Notes: generated from the sequence alone by a model not told the origin. A DNA stretch of 11,354 nt from an uncultured Collinsella sp. (GCA_902490245.1 CABUDB010000029.1:1-11354), one strand, 5' to 3'. Positions 1 to 6,240 are shown, numbered from the stretch's first letter. Made by a program: numbers and translations.

Positions 1-725
1 TTGCGCAAGAACTGAGCGGGCTGGCGGCAGACGGCGTGGTCCGCATTCTGGGCGAGCACCAGATAGGCGAGAACGACAAGCGCAGGGAAGGGGAATTTGT
101 TCCATGCACGTCCGACCTTGGTGTGGAAATGCTTGCCGTGATGGTCGAGCTTGTCGTGTGCTTCCTTCCAGCTGGAAAACGTCTCGCCGTCGATGGTGAC
201 GGTGCCGTCGTCATTGGTATGCACACTATGTCCATCGTCCTCAAGCGTATCGATATGCAATCCGCCTGGCCCCACATGGACCTCTTCACCCTTGCGCTCG
301 TTAGCCACATGGATGCCATTCCAGCCAACATGAACCTCTTCGCCTTTGTTGGGGTCAATAACGTGGATGCCGCGCGCGAGGGAAATATCGACAAGTGGCT
401 TATCGCTGCAATCAGCGTGTTCAGTAGAAGCCTCAGCCTCCTCAGCCTTATCTGAAGCTTTGGTGCCGGCGTTGCTGTTCTGCGCCTCATCATCAGCCTG
501 CGAGTCGTCAGTGCTATCCACCGCCTTCCCATACAGCAGCTCATCCAGCGACACGCCATACAGCGCGGCGAGCGCAATAAGGTTATCGGTATCGGGAGAG
601 GATTCGCTGCGCTCCCATTTACTGACAGCCTGACGACTCACACCCAGCTGGGCGGCAAGCGCCTCCTGAGAAAGCCCGGCAGCCTTGCGGCGATCGACGA
701 GCCGCTGTGCCATCGCAAGATCCAT
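1..725 (-). CDS. XRE-family helix-turn-helix regulator with acidic/His-rich tail (3' end beyond window)
   Basis: The first 241 residues are present; the C-terminus lies beyond the left edge. The start at 725 follows a Shine-Dalgarno AAGGAA about 7 nt upstream. Residues 6-62 form a classic HTH_3/XRE DNA-binding domain (GLSQEALAAQLGVSRQAVSKWE), so this should be a cytoplasmic or membrane-tethered transcription regulator. Residues about 69-105 are an Asp/Glu/Ser/Ala-rich linker. Residues about 118-157 hold two copies of a GEEVHVG motif followed by a glycine turn and IHV or LHI (GEEVHVGWNGIHV and GEEVHVGPGGLHI). A His-rich stretch and a hydrophobic run (FPFPALVVLAYLVLA, about 212-225) follow, perhaps the start of a membrane segment. 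The last residues before the edge (QNADHAVCRQPAQFLR) are unexpectedly polar for a membrane helix, so the hydrophobic run may not span the membrane, or the 3' end may be altered. Ligand and targets are unknown. Confidence 0.88.
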   Translation of the reverse strand, partial: MDLAMAQRLVDRRKAAGLSQEALAAQLGVSRQAVSKWERSESSPDTDNLIALAALYGVSLDELLYGKAVDSTDDSQADDEAQNSNAGTKASDKAEEAEASTEHADCSDKPLVDISLARGIHVIDPNKGEEVHVGWNGIHVANERKGEEVHVGPGGLHIDTLEDDGHSVHTNDDGTVTIDGETFSSWKEAHDKLDHHGKHFHTKVGRAWNKFPFPALVVLAYLVLAQNADHAVCRQPAQFLR

Positions 726-780
726 GACAGTTCCTTTCATGTGGTGACCGTAATCGAATGAGCCGAGTATGCCGAGAACA

Positions 781-842
781 ACCGGTAGCGACCACCATTT
801 CTAGTTAGAATCTGCCCCAACCCTACCGCAACTACCGGTAGC
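781..842. promoter_or_regulatory. Paired ACCGGTAGC motif upstream of the XRE regulator (candidate operator)
   Basis: ACCGGTAGC occurs at 781-789 and again at 834-842. The second copy sits inside the palindrome CTACCGGTAG, and a further CTACCG lies just beside it (823-828). The copies are 53 bp apart, close to five helical turns, and lie 56-117 bp upstream of the XRE start. A weak minus-strand promoter can be drawn between them (TTGCGG at 826-831, TCTAAC about 16 bp downstream). The arrangement fits autoregulation by looping or paired dimers, but this is inference. I see nothing else in the rest of 726-942 apart from a direct repeat of ACATCCCAAA at 905-914, described with the inverted repeat at 943-1127. 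Confidence 0.35.
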
Positions 843-942
843 AACCCCTAACGACCAGCCATTTCAGGACAAATGTCAGCGCTACTCTCAGCTAAGAGCC
901 TGCAACATCCCAAAATCTCAGCCCACGCACCCGCAGCAAGAA

Positions 943-1127
943 GACGAATAGCCTCGGCCTCCCTAGTTACCGCAGGAGGCCTCAGGGCTTACATCCCAAA
1001 TCTTTCCGCAGGACGGAAGGACCCCGCCGCGCGAAGCGCACGGCGGGGTCCTGACATGTCCGAGGACGATTTGGGATGTAAGCCCTGGGGTCTCCGATGA
1101 GAGCAGTTTCGGCCGAGGCTATTCGTC
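943..1127. repeat. 185-nt symmetrical nested inverted repeat overlapping the pfk 3' end
   Basis: Three pairs of perfectly complementary blocks share one centre near position 1035: 943-959 with 1111-1127 (17 bp), 983-1002 with 1068-1087 (20 bp), and 1018-1029 with 1041-1052 (12 bp). The diverged stretches between them have identical lengths on both arms (23/23 and 15/15 nt), so the two arms stay in register throughout. The outer right block contains the last two codons and stop of the phosphofructokinase gene (GAC GAA TAG on the minus strand), so the left arm carries an inverted copy of that gene end. ACATCCCAAA from the 20-bp block recurs as a direct repeat at 905-914. It may be an inverted duplication, a MITE-like element or a large RNA hairpin; no transposase lies nearby. 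Confidence 0.8.
1018..1052 (-). terminator. GC-rich hairpin downstream of phosphofructokinase
   Basis: AGGACCCCGCCG (1018-1029) pairs perfectly with CGGCGGGGTCCT (1041-1052) around an 11-nt loop that can itself pair (CGC-GAA-GCG). It is the core of the larger nested repeat and lies 67 nt beyond the phosphofructokinase stop. There is no T-tract on either side, so it is at best a factor-assisted terminator or a 3'-end stabilising stem. Confidence 0.45.
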
Positions 1128-2198
1128 GCCGAAGCTGATGCCCAACGCCTTGGCCTCGCGCACCAGATCGCTCTGGGGGTCGACATACTTGAGCTTGCCG
1201 GCGACATCCTCGAGCGGCATGTGGCACATCTTGCCGTCGCGCAGGGCAATCATGTAGCCAAACTCGCCGCGCAGGCATCCCAGTGCTGCCTCGACGCCGC
1301 ACTGGGTCGCAAAGATGCGGTCCTGGGCGTCGGGCTGACCGCCGCGCTGCGTGTGACCGGGGATGGCGACGCGGGTCTCGCGACCAGTCTTGGCCTCGAT
1401 CTCCTTGGCGATGTCGTAGACAATCGACGGGCTCGTGCGCTCAGCGAGCTTTTTCTTGTACTCCTTTTTGGACAGCGCCGCGTCCTCCTTGGAGATAGCG
1501 CCCTCGGCGACGGCCACGATGGTAAAGCGGCTGCCGGTCTCCATGCGATGCTCGATGGTCTTGATGACGTTATCCATGTCGTAGGGGATCTCGGGAATCA
1601 GGATGACGTCCGCACCGCCCGCGGCACCGGCGTACAGCGGAATCCAGCCAACCTTGTGGCCCATGATCTCGATGACAAACACGCGGCCGTGACTCGAGGC
1701 AGTGGTGTGGATGTCGTCGATGCACTTGGTGGCGACGTCGATGGCGCTCGTAAAGCCAAACGTCAACTCGGTGCCCCAGGTGTCGTTATCGATGGTCTTG
1801 GGCAGGGCGATAACGTTGAGGCCCTCTTCGCGCAGGCGGTTGGCGGTCTTGGTGGAGCCGTTGCCGCCCAGCATAAACAGGCAGTCGAGCTGCAGCTTAT
1901 GATAGGTGTGGACCATTGCGGGCACCTTCTCGACGCCGTCGGCCTCGGGGATGTCGAGGCGCTTGAACGGCGTGCGGCTCGTGCCCAGGATGGTGCCGCC
2001 ACGGGTGAGGATGCCGCTAAAATCGGCGGGCGTCATGACACGGAACCTGCTGTAGATAAGGCCCTGGTAGCCGTCCTCAAAACCATAGATCTCGATAGGC
2101 TCTTCGCTATTGGTTATAAGCGTTTTGACGATGCCGCGCATGGTGGCGTTGAGCGCTTGGCAGTCGCCGCCACTGGTAAGAAGACCGATCCTGAGCAT
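1119..2198 (-). CDS. pfkA: 6-phosphofructokinase (ATP- or PPi-dependent)
   Basis: 359 aa, full length for the PFKA family. It phosphorylates fructose 6-phosphate to fructose 1,6-bisphosphate in glycolysis, in the cytoplasm. Visible motifs are the N-terminal nucleotide/phosphate loop GGDCQALNA (10-18), GGNGS (111-115), PKTIDND (133-139, with D137 as the expected catalytic base), SSHGR (168-172), EIMG (177-180), AEGA (231-234) and PGHTQRGG (280-287). In E. coli numbering, the position-104 residue is Gly (ATP-type) while position 124 is Lys (PPi-type, in PKTIDND). This is the mixed group III pattern, in which the phosphoryl donor cannot be read from sequence. The usual Asp of GGDG is Asn (N113). 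GGAAGGA lies 6 nt before the ATG. The gene is followed by the nested inverted repeat and preceded by a 140-nt gap with its own operator-like repeat, so it is probably transcribed alone. The pfkA symbol is by family; pfp is the alternative. Confidence 0.93.
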   Translation of the reverse strand: MLRIGLLTSGGDCQALNATMRGIVKTLITNSEEPIEIYGFEDGYQGLIYSRFRVMTPADFSGILTRGGTILGTSRTPFKRLDIPEADGVEKVPAMVHTYHKLQLDCLFMLGGNGSTKTANRLREEGLNVIALPKTIDNDTWGTELTFGFTSAIDVATKCIDDIHTTASSHGRVFVIEIMGHKVGWIPLYAGAAGGADVILIPEIPYDMDNVIKTIEHRMETGSRFTIVAVAEGAISKEDAALSKKEYKKKLAERTSPSIVYDIAKEIEAKTGRETRVAIPGHTQRGGQPDAQDRIFATQCGVEAALGCLRGEFGYMIALRDGKMCHMPLEDVAGKLKYVDPQSDLVREAKALGISFGDE

Positions 2199-2217
2199 GA
2201 TGAATCCTTCCGGGCAA

Positions 2218-2226
2218 GTTATAACA
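2218..2226 (-). promoter_or_regulatory. Candidate extended -10 element for phosphofructokinase
   Basis: On the minus strand the sequence reads TGTTATAAC, a TGn-extended TATAAC box. No convincing -35 is visible. It would start the transcript almost at the ribosome binding site, giving a very short leader, which makes the call tentative. Confidence 0.25.
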
Positions 2227-2236
2227 TGCGCATAAG

Positions 2237-2269
2237 TTTACCCCCGCACACTGTTGATACAGGGGTAAA
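2237..2269. promoter_or_regulatory. Inverted repeat TTTACCCC/GGGGTAAA upstream of phosphofructokinase
   Basis: TTTACCCC (2237-2244) and GGGGTAAA (2262-2269) are perfect inverted arms. An inner pair CTGT-TGAT-ACAG (2251-2262) sits against the right arm. The element begins 38 bp upstream of the phosphofructokinase start and just upstream of its candidate -10 box. It could be an operator for a sugar-responsive repressor or a leader hairpin. No T-tract follows on the minus strand, which argues against a terminator for the gene upstream. Confidence 0.4.
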
Positions 2270-2338
2270 ACGTGCTAGCTCAAGCGTATAGAAATGTAAG
2301 CAACGTCAGGCGAGCGTAAGGTCGACGGGCCTGGCTCC

Positions 2339-3424
2339 TTACGGCGTGAAGGCGTCGACGTCGCCCCAGTGGCGGCGCAGCGTGACGGCGGCAGCGGGCT
2401 CGGTGTTGTCAAAGACGACCGACCACTGCGTGTTGCTGGTGATGTCTTCCGGATTGGGCTCTTGCGCCGCAGCGCGTAGGGCCTTCCAAGCGACTGCCTC
2501 GTCTTGGGCGCCGGCACGGGCGTCAAGGACACCGGCGATTGCGACGGCGCGTTCCTTGCCATGGCCCAGCTCGCCATTCTTTTGGTTGGGGAGCACCTCG
2601 TCACCATAGCAGGCGTAGAAGTTCGTGACCTGGCGTACGGGCGTCGCCTTGCATGCACGGTTGGGATCGCGCGGATCCCACTCCACCACCCGCGCGTCAC
2701 CGGCGGCGTCGTTGATAAAGAAGTGGTAGTCGCGTCCGGCCATGGCGTGCATGTCGTAGGCAGAAAGCAGGTTGACGGCCTCTTGCGTGGTGGCGGCACG
2801 GTCGAGCACCAGACGGATGGCGAGCGAGGTATTGATGACGGGGCGTTGCGTGTCCTGGTCACAGGGTTTGGAATCCAGGGTGAGCACGGCAATGGACACG
2901 CCACATTCGTTAACACCGTCGAGCTGGGCAAACGGGCCCATCAACGCCGCAGCGCGTCCGCCGACGGAGTCAAGCGGAGTGTTATCGCCCAGGTTGTTAA
3001 GGGCCGCAACGCCGATGGAGGCATAGCCGCCGCGCGGGTGATTACGCACCAGCAGCGCCGAGGTGTCGTCCTTAAAGTCGTAATTGCGACCGGTGCGCAC
3101 GCGGCCTTCGGCATCTACGGCGACAAAAGCGCTGCAGGCAAACTGGGGCGCCTGGACATGTGCCGGCACACCGGGCAGCACCTGCGCCACCACGGCATCG
3201 ATGTAGGCCTGGTCGTCGCGCACACCAGCGGCGATGATGCGATCAAGATCGTAGTCGTAGGCGATGTCGATTGCGTACAGGTCATAGCCATCCGCGTAGC
3301 CGGTCAAGCGTTTGAGTGACGCGGCGGACTTGATTTGTTTGTGATAAACGATGCCGGTGGCAGCGGCAAGGCCGACGGCGACTCCCGCGACACCGCAGGC
3401 GATGGCAATGTTACGTGGCTTCAT
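2339..3424 (-). CDS. Linear amide C-N hydrolase (choloylglycine hydrolase/penicillin V acylase-like, Ntn fold)
   Basis: 361 aa. Ntn hydrolases of this family cut linear amide bonds such as those in bile salts, penicillin V, N-acyl amino acids or N-acylethanolamines, with an N-terminal Cys nucleophile. Residues 6-26 are a hydrophobic signal or anchor. The family core starts at FACSAF, giving C97 as expected nucleophile, followed by GRNYDF (112-117, R113/D116 as the paired Arg/Asp), DGVNECG (169-175, N172), VTNFY (266-270, N268) and the C-terminal TQWSVVFD (332-339). The 96 residues before the Cys must be removed for an Ntn enzyme to work, as in self-cleaving relatives such as acid ceramidase/NAAA; the simplest bile salt hydrolases expose Cys2 directly. 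The enzyme is therefore probably extracytoplasmic and pro-peptide-activated (inference). AAAGGAG lies 5 nt before the ATG at 3424. It is divergent from the aminopeptidase gene. The substrate cannot be assigned. Confidence 0.85.
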   Translation of the reverse strand: MKPRNIAIACGVAGVAVGLAAATGIVYHKQIKSAASLKRLTGYADGYDLYAIDIAYDYDLDRIIAAGVRDDQAYIDAVVAQVLPGVPAHVQAPQFACSAFVAVDAEGRVRTGRNYDFKDDTSALLVRNHPRGGYASIGVAALNNLGDNTPLDSVGGRAAALMGPFAQLDGVNECGVSIAVLTLDSKPCDQDTQRPVINTSLAIRLVLDRAATTQEAVNLLSAYDMHAMAGRDYHFFINDAAGDARVVEWDPRDPNRACKATPVRQVTNFYACYGDEVLPNQKNGELGHGKERAVAIAGVLDARAGAQDEAVAWKALRAAAQEPNPEDITSNTQWSVVFDNTEPAAAVTLRRHWGDVDAFTP

Positions 3425-3585
3425 GACGGCTCCTTTCGTCCTGTTAGCGTAATTGTCGCAAAAGGAGTGCGGGCATGATGGCTCAACTTGGCGAGCGGCG
3501 CGGGATTAAACATGGAATGAAAGGCACGGCACTGGCGCGGCGGGGTATGCTGGAGGGAACCATCAACCCAGTGAAAGGGGAGAGC

Positions 3586-4971
3586 ATGACGGATCAGGAA
3601 ACGCCCGAGCGCGCGCATGTGACGGCCGATGATATCGAGGCCGCTAACGACCTTATCGACTTTATCGAGGCGTGCCCCAGCATGTTCCATACGGCGGCGA
3701 CCATTATGGCCGAGCTCGACGAGGCAGGCTTTACCTACCTGCCCGAGAACGCGGCGTGGGATATCGAGCCGGGCGGGCGTTATTACACGCAGCGCAATAC
3801 CTCGAGCGTTGTTGCCTTTAAGGTGGGCGAGGACCTGGCTGCTACGTGGGGCGAGGACGGCGTTGCCGGCGACTATCATTTTCAGCTCACGGCGTCGCAC
3901 AGCGATTCGCCGACGTTTAAGGTCAAGGCCGTGCCCGAGCTTGACGGCGCGGGCGAAACGCTGCGCCTGAACACCGAGGCTTACGGCGGCATGATCGACT
4001 ACACCTGGTTTGATCGTCCGCTCGCGCTGGCCGGACGCGTGCTGGTGCGCGAGGGCGACCGTATTGAGAGCCGCCTGCTTGCCACCGAGCGCGAAGTCGC
4101 CATCATCCCGAGCCTTGCCATCCACATGAACCGCGGCGTTAACGAGGGCTTTGCTCCCAACCGAGCCGTCGACCTGTGCCCGCTCATCAGCGCCGGCGAG
4201 CTTAAGCAGGGTGACTTCGATGCCCTGATCGCCGAAGAGCTGGACGTTGAGCCCGAGCAGATTCTGGGCCGCGATCTGTTCCTGGTCAATCGTCAGGATG
4301 CGCGCATTTGGGGCTGGGCCGACGAGTTTATCTCGACGCCCAAGCTCGACGACCTGGCCTGCGCCTACACCTCGCTGCAGGCATTTTTGGGTGCCGAGAA
4401 CGCGCACGACGTTTCGGTCTTCTGCTGCTTTGATAATGAGGAGGTTGGCTCCGAGACCAAGCAGGGCGCCATGTCGACGTTCTTGGCCGATGCACTGCGC
4501 CGCATTAACGGCTCGCTGGGCTTTGACGACGAGTCGTACCACCGTGCGCTTGCCGCTTCGATGCTCGTGAGCTGCGACAACGCGCATGCCGTGCACCCCA
4601 ACCACGCCGAGAAGTGCGACGCCCGCAACCAGGTTGTGCTCAACGGCGGCATCGTCATCAAGGAGGCCGCCAACCAGCACTACTGCACCGATGCCTTTAG
4701 TCGCGCGGTGTTCCAGGCCATCTGCGATGACACTGACGTACCCACGCAGGCCTTCGCAAACAAGAGCGATATGGCGGGTGGCTCCACGCTCGGCAACCTG
4801 TCGAACATGCAGGCGAGCATGCATGCCGTGGACGTGGGCCTGCCGCAGCTGGCCATGCACTCGAGCTACGAGACCGGCGGCGTGCGTGACGTGATGTACG
4901 CCATCCGTGCCCTCACAGCCTTCTACGAGCGCGACCTAACCATCAACGGCGCCGAAAGCGTGGAGCTCTAA
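3586..4971 (+). CDS. apeB: M18-family aminopeptidase (aspartyl aminopeptidase)
   Basis: 461 aa from the ATG at 3586, which follows AAAGGGGAG. The frame stays open back to 3475, but those extra 37 residues look non-native. M18 enzymes are cytoplasmic, di-zinc, tetrahedral aminopeptidases that trim acidic or other N-terminal residues from peptides. Metal and catalytic motifs are intact: HSDSP (H105, 105-109), LDDL with D255, DNEEVGS with E285/E286, SCDNAHAVHPN with D331, and AMHS with H425. Other family signatures include TWFDRPLALAGRV, AIHMNRGVNEGFAPN and GGSTLGNLS. Length is typical of the family (about 430-480 aa). It stands alone on the plus strand, divergent from the amide hydrolase (161-nt gap) and convergent with the dehydrogenase. 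A TATGCT box at 3546-3551 is a possible -10, without a good -35. Its stop codon lies inside the first copy of a palindromic repeat. Confidence 0.93.
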   Translation: MTDQETPERAHVTADDIEAANDLIDFIEACPSMFHTAATIMAELDEAGFTYLPENAAWDIEPGGRYYTQRNTSSVVAFKVGEDLAATWGEDGVAGDYHFQLTASHSDSPTFKVKAVPELDGAGETLRLNTEAYGGMIDYTWFDRPLALAGRVLVREGDRIESRLLATEREVAIIPSLAIHMNRGVNEGFAPNRAVDLCPLISAGELKQGDFDALIAEELDVEPEQILGRDLFLVNRQDARIWGWADEFISTPKLDDLACAYTSLQAFLGAENAHDVSVFCCFDNEEVGSETKQGAMSTFLADALRRINGSLGFDDESYHRALAASMLVSCDNAHAVHPNHAEKCDARNQVVLNGGIVIKEAANQHYCTDAFSRAVFQAICDDTDVPTQAFANKSDMAGGSTLGNLSNMQASMHAVDVGLPQLAMHSSYETGGVRDVMYAIRALTAFYERDLTINGAESVEL

Positions 4972-5009
4972 AACCTACCAAAAAAGGGATGTTAATTTTG
5001 GCAGGTTTT
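4970..5009 (+). repeat. Palindromic intergenic repeat, copy 1 (also candidate terminator of the aminopeptidase gene)
   Basis: AAAACCTACCAAAA (4970-4983) pairs with TTTTGGCAGGTTTT (4996-5009) with one mismatch around a 12-nt loop. The left arm overlaps the TAA stop of the aminopeptidase, and the right arm ends in a T-run, so on the plus strand it could act as an intrinsic terminator. A second copy in the same orientation lies at 6179-6213. Similarity extends past the palindrome into TTTTATC followed by GGCAAA in both copies. Confidence 0.75.
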
Positions 5010-5113
5010 ATCCGGGCAAATGCCGCAACACCAACAGCTGGACAGAATTGTTAAGACACCGCAGGTTGAGCAAGCGTCAGCGAGCGATGTCCAGAGCGAA
5101 CAAGTTGGCATGA

Positions 5114-5154
5114 AAAAGGCAAGGCATAGACCTTCTGGTCATGCCTTGCCTTTT
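5114..5154. terminator. Bidirectional intrinsic terminator between convergent genes
   Basis: AAAAGGCAAGGCAT (5114-5127) and ATGCCTTGCCTTTT (5141-5154) form a perfect 14-bp stem. It is topped by an inner GACC-TTCT-GGTC hairpin (5129-5140). A-run and T-run flanks on the two sides make it work in both directions. It lies between the convergent aminopeptidase and dehydrogenase genes. Confidence 0.9.
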
Positions 5155-5197
5155 GAATGACAAATTGTCGCCCTGGGCGGCGCGCAGCGTCGACCGG

Positions 5198-5221
5198 TCC
5201 GCCGTTCGTTAGAACGGCGGA
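5198..5221 (-). terminator. Hairpin directly after the dehydrogenase stop codon
   Basis: TCCGCCGTTC (5198-5207) and GAACGGCGGA (5212-5221) form a perfect 10-bp stem with a GTTA loop, 2 nt past the stop codon of the minus-strand dehydrogenase. No T-tract follows. The strong terminator about 45 nt further on is likely the main stop, with this stem protecting the 3' end. Confidence 0.5.
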
Positions 5222-5223
5222 AC

Positions 5224-6159
5224 CTAATGTTCGATCCAGCAACGCAGGGTCTCGCCGGCTTGCAGGTGACGCAGGTTCTCCGCGGCAATGTCGATCACAT
5301 TGTTGAGCGTGGCTGCCAGGTGGAACCAACCTGAGACGTGCGGCGTGATGAGCATGTTGGGTGCATCCCACAGTGGGCTTGTCTCAGGCAGCGGCTCGGG
5401 GTCGGTGACGTCGACCGCGGCGCCGGCGAGATGTCCCGACTCCAGGGCGGCAACCAAGTCGTCGGCGACCACAAGATCGCCGCGGCCGCCGTTGGCAAAG
5501 AAGGTGCCCGGTTTCATCGCGGCGAAGAACTCGGCGTTCGCCAGGCCGCGGGTCTCGGGTGTGCTGGGCATAAAGGATGCGACGATGTCGGCCTCGGCTA
5601 GGCGCTCGGACAGGGCATCCATGCCGTCCATGTCCTCAAACACAATGGGATAGACGAGCGGATGGCGCTTGATGCCGCGGACGTGCGCACCCATGCTGCG
5701 GCAGAGCGTGGCAAAGTGGCCGCCGATATCGCCCGCGCCCAGCACCAGCACGTTGGCATTTTTGAGCGAGGTGACCGGGCCCAAGTCCTCCCAGCGATGT
5801 TCGCGCTGCAGGTCCTGGTAGCCGGGCAGGCGCTTCATCATTGACAGCACCATGGCAAACATGTGCTCGCTCACGGCCTGGCCGTAGGCGCCCACCGAGC
5901 AAGACAGCTTGGCGTCAGCCGGCACGGTGCCGGCAGCAAGGTAGTCGTCATAGCCCGCGGTCTGCAGCTGCAGTAGCTGGAGGTGCTCGCATGCGGTAAG
6001 CAGGGCAGGGTCTATGTTGCCCAAGATCACGTCGGCGTTGGCGACTTGTTCATGCGTGATGGCGTCGGCGCTCGTATAGATAAAGTTCTCGCCCGGAGCG
6101 CTCGACTCAAGAATTGCGCGATGGCGGTCGTTGACGGGCAACAAAACCAGGATGTTCAC
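5224..6159 (-). CDS. D-2-hydroxyacid dehydrogenase (NAD(P)-dependent)
   Basis: 311 aa from a GTG start at 6159, chosen because GAGAGGAC lies 5 nt upstream and the product then opens with the family-typical beta strand MNILVLLP. The frame is open further upstream, but that part would be encoded by the palindromic repeat. The family reduces 2-keto acids (glyoxylate, hydroxypyruvate, pyruvate and others) to D-2-hydroxy acids in the cytoplasm. The Rossmann loop is GAGDIG (141-146). The catalytic triad is R226 (NGGRGDLV), E255 (DPEPLP) and H274 (TPHVSG). After the second Rossmann strand the sequence reads VRGIKRHP, with K164/R165 where NAD-specific enzymes usually carry an acid, which suggests a preference for NADP (inference). 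GhrA/SerA-like specificity cannot be decided. It is probably monocistronic: terminators lie on both sides and a palindromic repeat sits in its 5' leader. Confidence 0.9.
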   Translation of the reverse strand: MNILVLLPVNDRHRAILESSAPGENFIYTSADAITHEQVANADVILGNIDPALLTACEHLQLLQLQTAGYDDYLAAGTVPADAKLSCSVGAYGQAVSEHMFAMVLSMMKRLPGYQDLQREHRWEDLGPVTSLKNANVLVLGAGDIGGHFATLCRSMGAHVRGIKRHPLVYPIVFEDMDGMDALSERLAEADIVASFMPSTPETRGLANAEFFAAMKPGTFFANGGRGDLVVADDLVAALESGHLAGAAVDVTDPEPLPETSPLWDAPNMLITPHVSGWFHLAATLNNVIDIAAENLRHLQAGETLRCWIEH

Positions 6160-6178
6160 AAGCAGTCCTCTCCGCTTG

Positions 6179-6213
6179 ACCTGCCAAAAAGGGACAGGTT
6201 TATTTTGGCAGGT
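6179..6213 (+). repeat. Palindromic intergenic repeat, copy 2, in the dehydrogenase leader
   Basis: ACCTGCCAAAA (6179-6189) and TTTTGGCAGGT (6203-6213) form a perfect 11-bp inverted repeat with a 13-nt loop. Flanks and loop resemble copy 1 at 4970-5009 (AAAAAGGGA in the left part of the loop, TTTTATC then GGCAAA beyond the right arm), in the same orientation. On the minus strand it lies 6 nt upstream of the dehydrogenase ribosome binding site, so it may influence translation. Confidence 0.75.
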
Positions 6214-6240
6214 TTTATCAGGCAAAACGCTTAAATAAAG

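Noticed and set aside
873..1100. Small plus-strand open frame across the inverted repeat
   Set aside because: No ribosome binding site is seen, and its sequence comes from the inverted repeat rather than any protein family.
1221..2291. Long plus-strand open frame opposite phosphofructokinase (356 codons)
   Set aside because: The minus strand encodes a full set of PFK motifs; the plus-strand product has no recognisable domain and arises from GC-rich codon bias.
2504..3319. Plus-strand open frame opposite the amide hydrolase (271 codons)
   Set aside because: It is a shadow of the minus-strand hydrolase, with no ribosome binding site of note and no domain.
3395..3424. Lipoprotein signal in the amide hydrolase (Cys10)
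   Set aside because: The Cys comes only nine residues in, before the hydrophobic core, and -3 to -1 is AIA rather than a proper lipobox; a membrane anchor or ordinary signal fits better.
3475..3585. Earlier start for the aminopeptidase at 3475
   Set aside because: The extra 37 residues are not M18-like, and the ATG at 3586 has a clear AAAGGGGAG site.
3421..4860. Long minus-strand open frame opposite the M18 aminopeptidase (479 codons)
   Set aside because: The plus strand carries every M18 metal motif; the antisense product is low-complexity and has no family features.
6160..6225. Earlier ATG start for the dehydrogenase at 6225
   Set aside because: This stretch is made of the palindromic repeat and lacks a ribosome binding site, while GTG at 6159 has one and starts the Rossmann fold correctly.
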